Below are positions 13,139 to 13,680 of a stretch of DNA of 13,680 nt, in pieces (within the stretch, counting starts at the first letter, position 1; each line of letters opens with the position of its first letter). The notes under the pieces are model-generated. The model searched no databases. It was not told the origin of the DNA and was given only the letters and a program-made list of their open reading frames with translations. This stretch comes from Deltaproteobacteria bacterium (GTDB taxonomy: Bacteria; Desulfobacterota; Binatia; Binatales; Binataceae), in assembly GCA_021780585.1 (NCBI GenBank), contig JAJXYM010000313.1, positions 1-13,680 on the forward strand. Direction: 5' to 3'. A program made the translations under genes and the position numbers.

Positions 13139-13680
13139 TCAAGCCGCCGCGGCCTCGCCGATCTCGATTATCCGTCCGACGATTTCGCCAAGATTCCCGT
13201 CCCTGGGAGTGAAGACGGCGCGCACGCCCAATTCGCGCAGCCGCTCGCGGTCGGCTTCCGGGATGATGCCGCCCATCACGACCCGCACGTCGGCGGCGCC
13301 GCGCGCGCGCAGCAACTCGATGGTTTCGCGCGCGATCGACAAATGGGCGCCGGCGAGGCTGGAGATCGCCAGCACGTCGGCGTCCTCCTGCAATGCGGTT
13401 TCGACCAGTTGGGCGGGGGTCTGTTTGAAGCCCGCGAGGATCACTTCCATCCCGGCCTGCATACAGGCCTGGGCGAGCAGCTTGACCGCGTTGATATGGC
13501 CGTCGAGGCCGGCCTTGCCGAGCGCGACGCGGAGCTTGCGCCGCGCGATGGGGACCTTGAAGGCGGCGGCGCCGGCGTTGCGATCGAGAATCGGCGGCGT
13601 GTAGCGTCCGCGCGTGGCCCGCTCGATCGCGGCGGTCCATTCGCCGACCGTGCCGCCGGCGCGCGCCAGATCGAGCGTCG
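13139..13680 (-). CDS. methylmalonyl-CoA-mutase-type protein, C-terminal part with B12-binding domain (5' truncated)
   Basis: The frame stays open to the right edge, so only the C-terminal 180 or so residues are present. The edge-proximal part (LDLARAGGTVGEWTAAIERA, then RGRYTPP) looks like the end of a mutase catalytic domain, where an ATVGE-like helix and a GRY motif are usual. A linker follows, then a cobalamin-binding domain starting KLRVALGKAGLDGH. The cobalt-ligating His lies in DGHINA (codons 13487-13504). The other usual motifs follow as SSL in the loop binding the dimethylbenzimidazole tail, and GGIIPEAD. Such enzymes rearrange acyl-CoA carbon skeletons using adenosylcobalamin in the cytoplasm. 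Substrate (methylmalonyl, isobutyryl, ethylmalonyl and so on) cannot be decided without the catalytic core. The DxHxxG motif has Ala in place of the last Gly. A start at ATG 13462 would cut the B12 domain, so it is not used. Confidence 0.85.
   Translation of the reverse strand, partial: TLDLARAGGTVGEWTAAIERATRGRYTPPILDRNAGAAAFKVPIARRKLRVALGKAGLDGHINAVKLLAQACMQAGMEVILAGFKQTPAQLVETALQEDADVLAISSLAGAHLSIARETIELLRARGAADVRVVMGGIIPEADRERLRELGVRAVFTPRDGNLGEIVGRIIEIGEAAAA

Noticed and set aside
13089..13640. 183-codon minus-strand frame over the mutase
   Set aside because: It is a shadow of the B12-domain frame, which carries the cobalamin motifs; this frame has none.

Overview
The window is GC-rich bacterial chromosome from a Gram-negative organism. 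Evidence for the envelope type is a lipoprotein parvulin, an HtrA/PDZ-type protein and several Sec signal peptides. The combination of a DUF1329-type secreted protein, a DUF169 protein, a fused B12-dependent acyl-CoA mutase and an mfd-surA-pdxA-uvrA gene order suggests a soil or environmental lineage such as Candidatus Binatota or a deltaproteobacterium-like group. This placement is inference from gene content; no marker gene settles it.

Layout. Bases 3-512 are the C-terminal end of an HtrA-like PDZ protein. Bases 513-833 hold no gene: they are a two-copy tandem repeat of about 120 bp with four palindromes in alternating orientation, followed by an extended -10 promoter. Bases 906-9598 are a same-strand run of four conserved genes: mfd, a lipoprotein SurA/PpiC-type prolyl isomerase, pdxA (its likely start overlaps the gene before) and uvrA. 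Mfd and UvrA work together in transcription-coupled nucleotide excision repair, so the run brackets an envelope-folding gene and a vitamin B6 gene with two repair genes. A second promoter of the same type precedes a DUF169 gene (9732-10541). A large hairpin and a possible promoter then precede a secreted DUF1329-like gene (10739-12040).

The most unusual part is 12009-12563. The last 32 bp of the DUF1329-like gene plus its downstream flank, up to and including the 3' end of a tRNA-Cys(GCA) gene, occur twice as direct repeats of 84-85 bp. Between them lie 321 bp filled with a four-unit 22-bp minisatellite and several palindromes of the same family as those at 561-777. This resembles a scar of duplication, insertion or recombination at a tRNA 3' end, but no integrase or transposase is visible.

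To the right, on the minus strand, are an unrecognised secreted protein of about 160 aa and, upstream of it, the C-terminal part of a methylmalonyl-CoA-mutase-type protein with a cobalamin-binding domain that runs off the edge. I see no CRISPR array, defence system or complete mobile element. The core genes look ordinary, and the novelty lies in the repeats around the tRNA.
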